The notes below the pieces were generated by a model. It had not been told where the DNA came from. It did not search any database and saw only the letters and a list, made by a program, of their open reading frames with translations. This document shows, one piece after another, positions 42,668-52,621 of a stretch of DNA of 64,000 nt. The stretch's first letter is position 1, and every line of letters starts with the position of its first letter. A program made the position numbers and the translations under genes. This DNA comes from Limosilactobacillus caccae (GTDB lineage Bacteria > Bacillota > Bacilli > Lactobacillales > Lactobacillaceae): contig NZ_FTOY01000010.1 in the NCBI RefSeq assembly GCF_900156885.1, positions 372,001 through 436,000 on the forward strand, read 5' to 3'.

Positions 42668-44587
42668 CTATGCTTGCGCGTGGGCGGTTTGCTTTGCCTT
42701 ATCGATTCCTGATTCATCAGGCTGATAGTTGTCGATGAAGTAGAGCTTGTACCAGGTCAAGAAGGTGTAGATTGTCCAGATCTTCCGCCGACCATCAACC
42801 TTACCTTCAAAGTTATCATCAGCGAGCTTGAGCAGCTTGTCTTGGTCAAAGAATTCCTTAACAAAATCCTGCTCAAACAATTCACGAACTTCTTGGTAGT
42901 ACTTCTTTTCCCGCAGCCATGCACGAACCGGTGTTGGGAAGCCCATCTTTGGCCGCGTTGCCCATTCTTCTGGCAAGTGACGGTTAGCTGCCATTCGGAA
43001 GGCCCACTTCGTATCTTTGTAGTTAAATAAGTACTTCGTTGGGGTTGTCTCGGCCACCTTCATCACTTCTTTATCAAGCAATGGCACCCGAATCTCAATC
43101 GAGTTTGCCATACTCATCTTGTCAGCCTTTAAGCAGATGTCACCCGGCATAAAGCGATGTAAGTCCACGTATTGCTTCTTAGCAACTTCATCGATGTCCT
43201 TATCTTCCATCTTATCAAAGAGCGGGTTCAAAATATCAGCAATCGTTGGCCCACAATCAAATTCTGGCTTCAAGTAGTCTGCTGCTTCTTCAGGGCTAAA
43301 GATGTAAGCCTGCCCGATAAAGGTATCACGAGCAGGAGCCAAGTTGCGGTACATATGCTCTTGACCGTGGAAGTGCTTGCCCTTAAGCCATTCAGCAAAC
43401 TTGTAGCGCCGCTCACGTGGCATCTTCTTCAACTGGTCCGTAACCCAACGGATAAACTTAACCTTGGTGTTAAAACCATAGTCAATATAACCAGCAAATA
43501 ATTCGTCGGCCCCTTCACCGGAAAGGAGAGCCTTATAACCATTGTCCTTGGCAAGCTTGTTTAGGAAGTACAGTGGAACAACTGATGGGTTAGAGTCTGG
43601 TTCATCCAGGTAGTACTGGATCGTTGGAAAGGCGTGGAATGCTTCCTCATTCGTTAGCTTTTCGTCAGTATTCTTCAGCCCCATCTTAGCAGCTAGTTCC
43701 CGTGCCTGCTTGGTCTCATCATAAGTACTATCAAAACCAATTGAGAAAGTATTATTTGGCTTCATCAAAGCAGTAACTAAACTCGAGTCTACCCCGGCAG
43801 AAAGGAAGGAACCCACCTTGATCCCTTCGTCAGCGTATGAATGCGCCTTAACTGATTCTTGAACAACCTTATCAATCTTGTCGACTGCTTCATCAAAGCT
43901 CTCGTCTGCTGGTGCAAAGTCTTCATCCCAGTATTGTTCCATCGCAAACTTACCATCTTTGTAGGTAAAGTAGTGCGCTTCGGGGAGCCGGTAGACCCCC
44001 TTGAAGAATGTTTCCTGGGTAACCGGGTACTGGAAGGTCATGTAAGGCTTTAGTGCTTCTTTGTTCAATTCCTTGTTAAAGTTCGGGTGGTCAAGGAAGG
44101 CCTTGATTTCAGAGCCAACAAAGAATGTCCCGTTCATCTGGGCATAGTAAAGCGGCTTGATCCCAAAATGGTCCCGGGCACCAAACATTTCCTTGGTCTT
44201 CCGGTCCCAGATGATAAAGGCAAACATCCCCCGCAGCTTGTTAACAATCTTCTTGCCCCATTCTTCGTAACCATGCAGGATAACTTCAGTATCGGCATGG
44301 GTCGTAAAGGTGTGACCCTTTTTAATTAATTCTTCGCGTAATTCTTCGAAATTATAAATTTCACCGTTAAATTCAATCGCTTTTGAATCGTCCTCATTAA
44401 AGATCGGCTGATTACCAGACTTAACATCAATAAAACTCAACCGGCGGAAGCCAAGAGCAACGTCATCATCAACGTACTGACCTTCAGCGTCCGGTCCCCG
44501 GTGAATGATCCGGTTCTTCATCTTTTTGATTAATTGGTCTTTAATTTGTGGTTTTTCATTATCAACGAATGCAACAATCCCACACAT
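42668..44587 (-). CDS. asnB: Glutamine-dependent asparagine synthetase-type amidotransferase
   Basis: This 639-residue enzyme has an N-terminal glutaminase domain with Cys2 (MCGIVAFVDNEKPQ; RGPDAEGQY; FNGEIYNFEELREEL; HADTEVILHGYEEWG) and a C-terminal synthetase domain (VGSFLSAGVDSSLVTALM; ALLSGEGADELFAGY). The ATG is set by GAGGAAG upstream. The family makes asparagine, but in lactic acid bacteria some members amidate cell-wall residues (AsnH on D-Asp in Lactococcus). Next to MurE and a D-Asp ligase, and with AsnA elsewhere in the window, an envelope role is likely but unproved. Confidence 0.9.
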   Translation of the reverse strand: MCGIVAFVDNEKPQIKDQLIKKMKNRIIHRGPDAEGQYVDDDVALGFRRLSFIDVKSGNQPIFNEDDSKAIEFNGEIYNFEELREELIKKGHTFTTHADTEVILHGYEEWGKKIVNKLRGMFAFIIWDRKTKEMFGARDHFGIKPLYYAQMNGTFFVGSEIKAFLDHPNFNKELNKEALKPYMTFQYPVTQETFFKGVYRLPEAHYFTYKDGKFAMEQYWDEDFAPADESFDEAVDKIDKVVQESVKAHSYADEGIKVGSFLSAGVDSSLVTALMKPNNTFSIGFDSTYDETKQARELAAKMGLKNTDEKLTNEEAFHAFPTIQYYLDEPDSNPSVVPLYFLNKLAKDNGYKALLSGEGADELFAGYIDYGFNTKVKFIRWVTDQLKKMPRERRYKFAEWLKGKHFHGQEHMYRNLAPARDTFIGQAYIFSPEEAADYLKPEFDCGPTIADILNPLFDKMEDKDIDEVAKKQYVDLHRFMPGDICLKADKMSMANSIEIRVPLLDKEVMKVAETTPTKYLFNYKDTKWAFRMAANRHLPEEWATRPKMGFPTPVRAWLREKKYYQEVRELFEQDFVKEFFDQDKLLKLADDNFEGKVDGRRKIWTIYTFLTWYKLYFIDNYQPDESGIDKAKQTAHAQA

Positions 44588-44667
44588 TATAAACTTCCTC
44601 TTCTTTCTCTTAGATTCACAGGTCTCAATATCGTAATTATTTTTTCGCAATAGAAACTCGAACCTAA

Positions 44668-44673
44668 ATTATA
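44668..44673 (-). promoter_or_regulatory. Probable -10 box of asnB
   Basis: TATAAT on the minus strand lies 81 bases before the asnB start, in AT-rich sequence. I see no strong -35. Confidence 0.4.
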
Positions 44674-44787
44674 TCATATAATCACTAATTTTAATGAACT
44701 AGCAGCTTTATTTAATAAAGCCATAAGAAATCCTAGCGGGCGCCGTCTGCTGCCCTTCTTGACCATTAATTTCGATTTCCCGGGAAA

Positions 44788-46731
44788 TTACTTCTCCGCA
44801 CTCTTGGAAAACTTTCCCTGGCGAATATAAACACTCAAAATTGCAATATCTGCTGGGTTAACCCCACTAATCCGGGAAGCCTGGGCAAGGGTTTCTGGGC
44901 GGATCTTTTCGAGCTTTTGCCGTCCTTCAGTTGCCAAGCCATCGATATCTTCATAGTCAATGTCAGCTGGAATCCGCTTAGCTTCCATCCGCTTCATCCG
45001 CTCAACCTTGACCTCTTCCTTCTTGATATAGCCAGAATACTTCAGTTGAATTTCCACCTGTTCAATCACGTGCCGGTCAAGCTCTTCTGCTGGCGCCGGG
45101 ATGAACTGGGCAAGCGTCGCGTAGTCAAAGTATGGCCGCTTCAATAGGTCAGCGGCAGCGACTCCATCCTTTAAGCAGTTATCCCCGTGCGCTTCGATAA
45201 AGTCGTTGACTGCTTCATCATTAGGTTTCAGCTTAATGTCTTGCAAGCGGTGAATCTCAGCGGCGACTTCCTTTTTCTTGTCCTCCATCTTGGCAAGCCG
45301 TTCGTCACTAACGAGGCCAACCTTATGGCCCATCTCCATCAACCGGAAGTCAGCATTATCATGCCGTAAAATCAGCCGGTATTCTGCCCGACTAGTAAGC
45401 AAGCGGTATGGTTCTTTCGTTCCCTTCGTTACAAGGTCATCAATCATTACCCCGATGTATGCATCGGAACGTTTGAGGACAAATGGTTCCTTCCCCAGGG
45501 CCCGTAGACCGGCATTAATCCCGGCAATCAGCCCCTGGCCGGCTGCTTCTTCATAGCCAGACGAACCGTTCGTCTGCCCAGCAGTGTAAAGGTTCTTAAT
45601 CAGCTTCGTTTCCAAGGTTGGGTGGAGTTGGTACGGGGCAACAACATCATATTCAATTGCGTATCCCGGCCGCATCAGCTCTGCTTTTTCTAGCCCCTTG
45701 ATCGAATGAACAATTTTTTGCTGGATTTCTTCTGGCATCGAAGTCGAGATTCCATCCAGGTAGTATTCGTCTGTATCCCGGCCTTCCGGTTCAAGGAAGA
45801 CCTGGTGCCGTGGCTTGTCCGCAAAGCGCACAATCTTATCTTCAATTGATGGGCAGTAGCGCGGCCCAACCCCCTTGATCACTCCGGAAAACATCGGTGC
45901 CCGGTTGAGGTTATCGCGGATAATCCCGTGCGTCCCTTCGTTAGTGTAAGTCAACCAGCATGATAATTGCTCGCTGACTGGGATGTAGGCACTGTCAGGC
46001 GTGTCAAAACTGAAGTGGTGGGGCTCTTCATCACCCGGTTGCTCCTCAGTTTCGTCGTAATTGATTGTGGTCCCGTTAACCCGTGGCGGCGTACCAGTCT
46101 TAAACCGTTCAAGGTCAAAGCCAAGTCGCTCCAAATTTTCGGACAACTTAACAGCGGACTTAGAATTATTCGGGCCTGATTGGTATTGGAGTTCACCAAT
46201 AATAATCTTCCCCCGGGCAGCCGTACCGACCGTCAGCACAACCGTCTTGGCATGGTAGCGGGCCCCGGTGTTAGTGATAACCCCCTTGCAGACGCCATCT
46301 TCAACAATTAGGTTGTCAACCGTTGCTTGGCGTAAGGTCAGGTTCGGTTCTTCTTCAATCGTCTGCTTCATCGCCCGGTGGTAGGCATGCTTATCCGCTT
46401 GTGCCCGCAAGGCGCGAACAGCGGGGCCCTTCCCGGTGTTTAGCATCCGCATTTGGATGTAAGTCTTATCAATGTTATGGCCCATTTCACCACCAAGGGC
46501 ATCGATTTCTCTGACGACGATCCCCTTTGCCGGTCCCCCGACTGACGGGTTACATGGCATAAAGGCGACCATCTCAAGACTAATGGTAATCAGCAAAGTC
46601 TTATTCCCCATCCGGGCAGCGGCAAGGGCGGCTTCACTTCCGGCGTGGCCAGCGCCAACGACAATTACATCATAACTGCCCGCCTCATATTGGACAGCGT
46701 CAGATGTCTGCAATGCTTCTGAACTCTTCAT
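44788..46731 (-). CDS. mnmG: tRNA uridine 5-carboxymethylaminomethyl modification enzyme MnmG
   Basis: This FAD-dependent partner of MnmE modifies the wobble uridine (cmnm5U34) of several tRNAs. The 647-residue protein has the dinucleotide motif [17 protein letters not shown] near residue 22, then [21 protein letters not shown] and [26 protein letters not shown], all diagnostic. It starts 9 bases after mnmE with AGGGAAAA. Compared with many homologues it has about 15 extra N-terminal residues ([17 protein letters not shown]), so a later start is possible, though none with a ribosome site is evident. Confidence 0.97.
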   Translation of the reverse strand: MKSSEALQTSDAVQYEAGSYDVIVVGAGHAGSEAALAAARMGNKTLLITISLEMVAFMPCNPSVGGPAKGIVVREIDALGGEMGHNIDKTYIQMRMLNTGKGPAVRALRAQADKHAYHRAMKQTIEEEPNLTLRQATVDNLIVEDGVCKGVITNTGARYHAKTVVLTVGTAARGKIIIGELQYQSGPNNSKSAVKLSENLERLGFDLERFKTGTPPRVNGTTINYDETEEQPGDEEPHHFSFDTPDSAYIPVSEQLSCWLTYTNEGTHGIIRDNLNRAPMFSGVIKGVGPRYCPSIEDKIVRFADKPRHQVFLEPEGRDTDEYYLDGISTSMPEEIQQKIVHSIKGLEKAELMRPGYAIEYDVVAPYQLHPTLETKLIKNLYTAGQTNGSSGYEEAAGQGLIAGINAGLRALGKEPFVLKRSDAYIGVMIDDLVTKGTKEPYRLLTSRAEYRLILRHDNADFRLMEMGHKVGLVSDERLAKMEDKKKEVAAEIHRLQDIKLKPNDEAVNDFIEAHGDNCLKDGVAAADLLKRPYFDYATLAQFIPAPAEELDRHVIEQVEIQLKYSGYIKKEEVKVERMKRMEAKRIPADIDYEDIDGLATEGRQKLEKIRPETLAQASRISGVNPADIAILSVYIRQGKFSKSAEK

Positions 46732-46740
46732 TAATTTTCC

Positions 46741-48129
46741 CTACTTTCCTAAACAGAATTGGCTAAATAACTGGTCTAATAACTCATCCTGGTAACTATC
46801 ACCGGTAATTTCTCCCAGCAAATCCCAGCAATGGGTCATATCAATTTGTACGAGGTCAACGGGCATCCCGTCGGCAATCCCCTTCAAAACGTCATTTAAA
46901 GCATCATTAGCCTGGTGGAGCAAGCCAATGTGGCGGGCATTCGTGACCATTACTGTATTTTGACTATTCTCGATTCCCTCATTGAAGAACATGTGGTTAA
47001 TCCGGTCACCAAGTTGATCCATCCCCTCATGCTTAACAATCGAGGTTTCAATCAATGCGTCACTGCCAACCAACTTCTTTAATTCATCAAGGTCAACCTT
47101 CGTCGGCAGGTCCGTCTTGTTTAAAATAACAATTCGTTGTTTTTCCATTGTCGCCGTTAATAACTCCCGGTCTTCAGCAGTTAATGGGGCCGAACTATCA
47201 ATCAATAGCAGGATTAAGTCGGCTGCATCAAGGGCCTGACGACTTCTTTCAACCCCAATTTTTTCAACCTGGTCATTGGTATCACGAATTCCTGCAGTAT
47301 CAATTAACTTCAGCGGCACCCCGTTGACATTAACATACTCTTCAATTACGTCGCGGGTGGTTCCGGCTACGTTAGTCACGATTGCCTTGTCTTCGTGAAG
47401 TAGCGAGTTGAGCAAACTCGACTTACCAACGTTTGGCCGCCCAATAATGGCCGTCGCTAACCCTTCCCGGAGAACCTTCCCCTGCTTAGCGGTTTTCAGC
47501 AGCGCTTGAATCCGTTGCTGGATATCAGTTGCCTTTTCCTTTAACATCTTCGTCGTCATTTCCTCAACCGCATCGTATTCGGGATAGTCGATATTAACTT
47601 CAACCTGGGCAAGGACATCAAGAATGTCTTGTCGTAAGTGGCGAATCAACCGCGATAGGCTACCATCAAGCTGGTTTAACGCAACCTTCATCGACTTATC
47701 TGTCTTTGCCCGGATCAAATCCATCACCGCTTCGGACTGGGATAAGTCCAGCCGCCCATTTAAAAAGGCCCGCTTAGTAAATTCGCCTGGTTCCGCCATC
47801 CGGGCCCCGTAGCTTAAAACCAGCTGTAAAATCCGGTTAGTCGCTAACAAGCCCCCATGACAGTTAATTTCAATGACGTCTTCACGGGTGTAGGTTCGTG
47901 GCGCCCGCATCACCGACACCATCACTTCATCTACTTCTTCACCGCTATCGGGATCGACGATGTGCCCATAATTGATCGTATGGCTCGCCACTTTTGATAG
48001 GTTCTTCCCCTGATATACCCGTTGGGCGACTTTGACTGCATCATCCCCACTAATCCGGATAATGGAAATTCCCCCTTCACCAACGGGAGTTGAAATTGCC
48101 GCAATTGTATCAGTTTCACTATTTGCCAT
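46741..48129 (-). CDS. mnmE: tRNA modification GTPase MnmE
   Basis: This is the GTPase that acts with MnmG. The 462-residue protein has an N-terminal tetrahydrofolate-binding domain ([20 protein letters not shown]), a helical domain, and a G domain inserted in it ([28 protein letters not shown]). It ends in the conserved FCLGK, with the cysteine needed for the reaction. A clear AGAAAGGAG precedes the ATG. It is co-transcribed with mnmG. Confidence 0.97.
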   Translation of the reverse strand: MANSETDTIAAISTPVGEGGISIIRISGDDAVKVAQRVYQGKNLSKVASHTINYGHIVDPDSGEEVDEVMVSVMRAPRTYTREDVIEINCHGGLLATNRILQLVLSYGARMAEPGEFTKRAFLNGRLDLSQSEAVMDLIRAKTDKSMKVALNQLDGSLSRLIRHLRQDILDVLAQVEVNIDYPEYDAVEEMTTKMLKEKATDIQQRIQALLKTAKQGKVLREGLATAIIGRPNVGKSSLLNSLLHEDKAIVTNVAGTTRDVIEEYVNVNGVPLKLIDTAGIRDTNDQVEKIGVERSRQALDAADLILLLIDSSAPLTAEDRELLTATMEKQRIVILNKTDLPTKVDLDELKKLVGSDALIETSIVKHEGMDQLGDRINHMFFNEGIENSQNTVMVTNARHIGLLHQANDALNDVLKGIADGMPVDLVQIDMTHCWDLLGEITGDSYQDELLDQLFSQFCLGK

Positions 48130-48152
48130 CGTCCTTGCTCCTTTCTAATAAA

Positions 48153-48215
48153 AAAAGCGCCAAGTCCACATCTAGCATCTCTCTTACTAAACATGGTCAA
48201 AGCACTTTCACTACT
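48153..48215 (-). terminator. Terminator-like hairpin between jag and mnmE
   Basis: On the minus strand AAAGTGCTTTGACC can pair imperfectly with GGACTTGGCGCTTTTTTT, leaving a large loop. It would end jag transcripts, or attenuate into mnmE. Confidence 0.5.
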
Positions 48216-48283
48216 TTAACGAGTAATTAATTTTATAACCGCTCATATTCTAAAATCATTATTTTAAATTGTCAATAAATTAG

Positions 48284-49069
48284 TTAGTTTTTCGGGGCAA
48301 TCACAATACTACGGTATGGTTCCCGGCCGTGGGAGTATGTCTTAACATGACTGTTCCCCTCCAAAGTCTGGTGGATCAACTTCCGCTCCCGGGCAGGCAT
48401 TGGATCTAAAAAGACTGCTTTTCCACTTGCGACAACCTCCGTTACTGATCGTTCCGCTAAGCTTTTAACAGCTTCTTCCCGCCGTTTACGGTAATCCGAC
48501 GTGTCGAGAATAACGGTTGTTTTCGGCGCACCGTGATAGTCCATAAAGGTATTGCTCAACTGTTCGAGGGCATTAATCCGCCGCCCATGCCGGCCAATAA
48601 CCTTCCCCGACGCCGCCGTCTGCAAGTCAATTTTAAGTTCGTGTGCTTGAACATCAATGATCTGCGGAGCAACCTTAATTCCCAGCTGAGTACAGACATC
48701 GGTTAAATATCCCACTAGCAATTGGCCACCGTGCTGGACACGGTCGATATTTGCTTGGTGACGACGTTTGATCTCTGCTAAGTCGAGTTCATCAACTTCA
48801 CTATTCGTCGTTTCTTGGGGCGCCTGCCGTTTTTCGCTAACCGGGGCTGGCTTAACTGCACTTTCGCTGTTTGTCATTTGTGGCTTTTCAAGCGTTTCCT
48901 TGGTAGTTACCGTTGCCGCAACTTTTGCTAGACGACGACCGATTCCGAAAAAGCCTCGCCGTGGTTCTTGAATAACTTCTAGTTGAAGCTCCTGGTTTGC
49001 CGTTAGCTTTAGCTGCTTTTTCGCCTGCTGTTTTGCATCCGCAATTGTCGTTCCTACAAAAATTGTCAT
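48284..49069 (-). CDS. jag: RNA-binding protein Jag (KhpB)
   Basis: This cytosolic RNA-binding protein is linked to cell elongation and division in Gram-positive bacteria. The 261-residue protein has an N-terminal Jag-N domain (FVGTTIADAKQQAKKQLKLT ... GFFGIGRRLAKV) and a polar linker (residues 55-90). A KH-II domain follows (SGKVIGRHGRRINALEQLSN), then an R3H domain (RREEAVKSLAERSVTEVVASGK ... PMPARERKLIHQTL). It follows yidC, as is usual near the origin. Confidence 0.95.
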   Translation of the reverse strand: MTIFVGTTIADAKQQAKKQLKLTANQELQLEVIQEPRRGFFGIGRRLAKVAATVTTKETLEKPQMTNSESAVKPAPVSEKRQAPQETTNSEVDELDLAEIKRRHQANIDRVQHGGQLLVGYLTDVCTQLGIKVAPQIIDVQAHELKIDLQTAASGKVIGRHGRRINALEQLSNTFMDYHGAPKTTVILDTSDYRKRREEAVKSLAERSVTEVVASGKAVFLDPMPARERKLIHQTLEGNSHVKTYSHGREPYRSIVIAPKN

Positions 49070-49127
49070 ATTCGTATCCCCTAACCAATTAGTTCTGCTA
49101 CTTATTTTACACGTCTTTTAAGCAAAA

Positions 49128-49157
49128 TAAAAAGGAGACCACACTGGCTCCTTTTTC
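49128..49157 (-). terminator. Terminator between yidC and jag
   Basis: AAAAAGGAG pairs with CTCCTTTTT around ACCACACTGG. It lies 16 bases past the yidC stop, so jag may need its own promoter or read-through. Confidence 0.75.
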
Positions 49158-49172
49158 ACTAAAACTAGCATT

Positions 49173-50006
49173 TTACTTCCGCCGACTTTGGTAAGCACGA
49201 CGCTTAGCCTTTTCAATCTTCCGCCGCTTGGCTTTTTCGGCCCGCTGCTTTTCTTCACGTTCCCGCCGAATCTTAAATGGGTTTTGGATAATCAGCGTCT
49301 GCACGACCTGGAAAGCGTTCGTCACAACCCAGTAGAGCGTAATTGCTGATGAGAATCCTAATGCCATAAAGAACACCATAATTGGCATAAAGTACGTCAT
49401 CGTCGTCGTCATCGAATTCTTTTCTGGCATCGAGGCCATCGACAACCACGAACTGACAAAGGTGAACAATGCGGCTAGCACTGGCATTACAAAGTATGGG
49501 TCAGTATGCCCTAACTGCAACCATAAGAATGTCCCGTTCCGCAGGGCGGTTGTCCGCCAGATGGCTTGGTACAGTGCCCACATAACTGGCAGCTGGATTA
49601 ACAGTGGCAGCATCGATGCCCATGGGTTGACCCCCGCTTCCTTGTACAGCTTTTGAGTTTCCATTTGCATCTTTTGCATCGAATCCCGGTCACGTGATGA
49701 ATACTTCTTTTGGATTGCCTTTAGTTGGGGGGCAATTTCCTGGGTCTTCATCATTGACTTTGTTTGGTAAAACATTAGCGGTAATAGGATGATCCGGATA
49801 ATAATCGTAAAGATAATAATCCCCATCCCGTAACCACCAAAGTGCTTGGATAGCCAAATAATAAATTGTGAACAGTTGTAAATAATATAGTGATCCCAAA
49901 AGCCGGTACTGTGGCTAGTGACTGGCTTATTAGAGCAGGCAGCCAGAAATAGTGTCAAGCTCATAATTGCCCCTAAGCTCAGGAACCGTTTCATCTTCTT
50001 ATTCAA
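49173..50006 (-). CDS. yidC: Membrane protein insertase YidC/OxaA
   Basis: This insertase places membrane proteins in the lipid bilayer, alone or with SecYEG. The 277-residue lipoprotein has signal MNKKMKRFLSLGAIMSLTLFLAACSNKP, with the lipid-modified Cys24. It then has five membrane segments including LLPLMFYQTKSMMKTQEIAPQLKAIQKKY and WVVTNAFQVVQTLIIQ, and a basic tail (REREEKQRAEKAKRRKIEKAKRR). It begins with TTG at 50006 after GAGGATTAAGG, 3 bases past rnpA; an ATG four codons later is the alternative. Confidence 0.95.
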   Translation of the reverse strand: MNKKMKRFLSLGAIMSLTLFLAACSNKPVTSHSTGFWDHYIIYNCSQFIIWLSKHFGGYGMGIIIFTIIIRIILLPLMFYQTKSMMKTQEIAPQLKAIQKKYSSRDRDSMQKMQMETQKLYKEAGVNPWASMLPLLIQLPVMWALYQAIWRTTALRNGTFLWLQLGHTDPYFVMPVLAALFTFVSSWLSMASMPEKNSMTTTMTYFMPIMVFFMALGFSSAITLYWVVTNAFQVVQTLIIQNPFKIRREREEKQRAEKAKRRKIEKAKRRAYQSRRK

Positions 50007-50009
50007 ACC

Positions 50010-50363
50010 TTAATCCTCACTTTTTTCATCTAATAAGTGTGCACGGTTTAAAACATGCACGAGGTTCTTCTTTGTTTCTGCCATCGATAAACCGTCAGCC
50101 GCCGGACGAGCAATTACCAAGAAGTCAACGTCAGCGCGCAACTGTGGCTTAACTTCTAGCAATGTCTGCCGGATCCGCCGCTTCACCCAGTTACGGTGAA
50201 CAGCATTCCCAATCTTTTTTCCAACTGAGATTCCAACACGAAAATGCTTCTGTCCTGGTTTTGCCATTTGATAGATGACAAATTTATGGTTGGCTACGGA
50301 ATTATGGGTTTCAAAAACCCGTTGAAACTCACTTTCCTTCTTTACGCGATATGATTTTCTCAT
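50010..50363 (-). CDS. rnpA: Ribonuclease P protein component
   Basis: This is the protein subunit of RNase P, which matures tRNA 5' ends. The 116-residue protein begins [18 protein letters not shown] and contains the family motif [19 protein letters not shown]. The ATG at 50363 is chosen to match the family start. It sits between rpmH and yidC as in nearly all Firmicutes. Two hairpins between rpmH and rnpA may reduce its expression relative to rpmH. Confidence 0.96.
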   Translation of the reverse strand: MRKSYRVKKESEFQRVFETHNSVANHKFVIYQMAKPGQKHFRVGISVGKKIGNAVHRNWVKRRIRQTLLEVKPQLRADVDFLVIARPAADGLSMAETKKNLVHVLNRAHLLDEKSED

Positions 50364-50394
50364 GTGTATAATCCCCAGCCTTATTCGTAAATAT

Positions 50395-50461
50395 AAAAAA
50401 GGGGCAGGCATCCTCCAACTTCAACGATTCCAATGGCTCGCCAAGCTGACTGCCCTGCCCC
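50395..50461 (-). terminator. Second terminator-like hairpin in the rnpA leader
   Basis: On the minus strand GGGGCAGG (50461-50454 side) pairs with CCTGCCCC (50408-50401) and is followed by six T residues. The loop of about 45 bases may hold further structure. Together with the hairpin at 50470 it forms a double stop between rpmH and rnpA. Confidence 0.65.
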
Positions 50462-50469
50462 ACACAATA

Positions 50470-50493
50470 AAAAAAGCCACTGTAAAAGTGGCC
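50470..50493 (-). terminator. Terminator after rpmH
   Basis: On the minus strand GCCACT-TTTAC-AGTGGC is followed by TTTTTTT, 5 bases past the rpmH stop. Confidence 0.85.
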
Positions 50494-50497
50494 GTGG

Positions 50498-50632
50498 TTA
50501 TGCAGATAATACTTTTCTGCCCTTTTGACGCCGACGTGCTAATACCTTACGGCCGTTACTGGTGCTCATGCGCTTACGGAAGCCATGGACACGTGCACGG
50601 TGACGCTTCTTTGGTTGAAACGTGCGCTTCAT
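50498..50632 (-). CDS. rpmH: Ribosomal protein L34
   Basis: This is a 44-residue basic protein of the large ribosomal subunit: [20 protein letters not shown], then [20 protein letters not shown] and VLSA. The length and sequence are typical of L34. It is the first gene left of the origin and reads away from it. AGGAGG precedes the ATG. Confidence 0.97.
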   Translation of the reverse strand: MKRTFQPKKRHRARVHGFRKRMSTSNGRKVLARRRQKGRKVLSA

Positions 50633-50759
50633 ACAATTGCACCTCCTATTTCAAATGAGTGGTTTGGTTTCTAGAGTCTCTAAAAGACGATCTCTTCAAA
50701 CATACTTTGGTAGTATAACACATATCTCAAAATTAATAAATGACAAAATTTTATTGAAA

Positions 50760-51070
50760 AAAATTAGTTATCCACATTATTTCAAAAACAATCCACAGCG
50801 TTGTGTAATTCGCCCTTCTGTGGACAAGTTATCAACAGCGTTTTACCGGACTTTTCCCCAAGTCAACAGCTGTTATTAAAGTTATCCACAAACCTGTGTA
50901 AAACTGTTGATAAGTCTAATTAATGCCGCTATATCAACCACTTAAATCAACACTTGTTTGTGGATAACTCTTGTTAATAACTTTATTTCCCTGTTTTTCA
51001 CACCACTGGGGACAATTTACACACTGCGTTGTGTAAACTTTTTTATTATTATCCACTTGCCTGTGGAAAA
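50760..51070. other. oriC: oriC, left DnaA-box cluster (upstream of dnaA)
   Basis: The 493 bases between rpmH and dnaA hold no gene but many DnaA boxes. TTATCCACA occurs at 50768-50776 and 50882-50890 on the plus strand and at 50960-50968 on the minus strand. Near matches include 50819-50827 (minus, TTGTCCACA), 50829-50837 (TTATCAACA), 50905-50913 (minus, TTATCAACA) and about 51051 (TTATCCACT). This is the upstream half of a Bacillus-type bipartite origin, and it probably also autoregulates dnaA. Confidence 0.92.
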
Positions 51071-51125
51071 CTCCGCAAGGTAATGATAAAATACCGTTTG
51101 TAATTTAAACTTAGGGGGAATTATT

Positions 51126-52445
51126 TTGACTGAGCTCGATTCTCTGTGGGAAGCGATCCAAAATTCATTCCGTCAAGATACCACACAGGTAACCTTTGAC
51201 ACTTTGATTGCTCCGGCAAAAGCAATTTCTCTCTCACAAAACCAGCTTGAAATTGAGGTGCCCACATCGGTGCACCGCGATTTTTGGCGCCATAATTTAA
51301 ATGACCGGCTCAAAGACTACGCCCAGCATGAACTCGGACGACCAATTGAACCGCATTATGTTTTAGAGGGAGAATTTACCTATACAAATAAGACGCAACA
51401 AAACGTAACACCAACTTTTGAGATGGATACGCCATTAAATCCCCATTATAATTTTGGAACATTCGTCGTTGGTGAAGGAAATAAGATGGCCCACGCTGCG
51501 GCATTTGCCGTCGCTGAAAGCCCCGGTAGTCTCTACAACCCTCTCTTCATTTATGGGGGGGTTGGCCTTGGTAAGACCCACTTGATGGAAGCAATTGGTA
51601 ACCATATGCTGCAAGTAACCCCCAACGCCCGGGTCAAGTATGTCACCAGCGAAGACTTTACGAATGATTACATTAATGCCATCCGGAATAACACAACTGA
51701 ACAACTGCGGGAAGAATACCGTAATCTCGACCTGTTACTTATTGACGATATCCAGTTTCTTGCCAACAAGGAAGGAACGCAATTGGAATTCTTCAATACA
51801 TTTAACGCTCTTCATGACCGTAAAAAACAGATTGTGATGACTTCTGACCGGATTCCCAACGAAATTCCGGAACTGCAAGACCGGCTCGTTTCGCGGTTCC
51901 GTTGGGGTCTAACCGTTGAAATCACGCCACCAGACCTCGAAACCCGGATCGCAATCCTAAGAAGTAAGGTTGAAGAAGACCATATTGATATTGGCAATGA
52001 TACCCTTAACTACATCGCTGGGCAGATTGACACCAATATTCGTGAACTCGAGGGCGCCCTCACCAAGGTGCAAGCGTATGCCAACCTTAGCGGTGAACGG
52101 ATTACCCCAAGTTTAGCGTCCCAAGCACTAAAAGGGTTGCATAAAGCCGGTAATACCGATATCTCAATTGCCACAATCCAAAAAGAAGTTGCAGAATTCT
52201 ACAACATCACGCAAACTGATATTCTCGGCAAGAAACGGGTCAAACAAATCGTGATGCCCCGGCAGATTGCGATGTACCTTTCGCGTGAACTTACTGACTC
52301 TTCATTGCCAAAGATTGGTAACGAATTTGGCGGCAAGGATCATACAACCGTCCTTCATGCTATCGATAAAATTGAAGCAGGCTTAAAAAAGGATACTGAC
52401 CTCCAAAATGATATTGCAAAGTTAAAAGCGAAACTTCGCGCCTAG
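51126..52445 (+). CDS. dnaA: Chromosomal replication initiator DnaA
   Basis: This AAA+ protein binds DnaA boxes and opens the origin. The 439-residue protein has domain I (MTELDSLWEAIQNSFRQ), a short linker, and the AAA+ domain with Walker A GGVGLGKTH near residue 144 and Walker B LLLIDDIQF. The C-terminal DNA-binding domain carries the DnaA signature GNEFGGKDHTTVLHAIDKI. It starts with TTG at 51126 after AGGGGGA. DnaA boxes flank it on both sides. Confidence 0.98.
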   Translation: MTELDSLWEAIQNSFRQDTTQVTFDTLIAPAKAISLSQNQLEIEVPTSVHRDFWRHNLNDRLKDYAQHELGRPIEPHYVLEGEFTYTNKTQQNVTPTFEMDTPLNPHYNFGTFVVGEGNKMAHAAAFAVAESPGSLYNPLFIYGGVGLGKTHLMEAIGNHMLQVTPNARVKYVTSEDFTNDYINAIRNNTTEQLREEYRNLDLLLIDDIQFLANKEGTQLEFFNTFNALHDRKKQIVMTSDRIPNEIPELQDRLVSRFRWGLTVEITPPDLETRIAILRSKVEEDHIDIGNDTLNYIAGQIDTNIRELEGALTKVQAYANLSGERITPSLASQALKGLHKAGNTDISIATIQKEVAEFYNITQTDILGKKRVKQIVMPRQIAMYLSRELTDSSLPKIGNEFGGKDHTTVLHAIDKIEAGLKKDTDLQNDIAKLKAKLRA

Positions 52446-52476
52446 CTGTGGAAAAGTCAGCACTTTTTCCTCAAGG

Positions 52477-52612
52477 TTATCCACAAGTTATCAACAGGTG
52501 GATAAGTCTAAACATCAAGCTTTTTCAAAGTTATCCACAGTATTAACAGGACCTACTACTACGACTATTTTTTAAACTATTAAATATATTTATATACATA
52601 ACAAAAAGAGGA
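52477..52612. other. oriC: oriC, right cluster with DnaA-trio-like element and AT-rich unwinding region
   Basis: Between dnaA and dnaN lie DnaA boxes at 52477-52485 and 52531-52539 (TTATCCACA), plus TTATCAACA at 52488-52496. The box at 52531 is followed by CCTACTACTACGACTA (52551-52566), that is TAG-type triplets on the other strand as in DnaA-trios. Then comes a strongly AT-rich run (52567-52602). This order (box, spacer, trios, AT-rich) is that of the known basal unwinding system. Confidence 0.8.
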
Positions 52613-52621
52613 ATGATCGCC

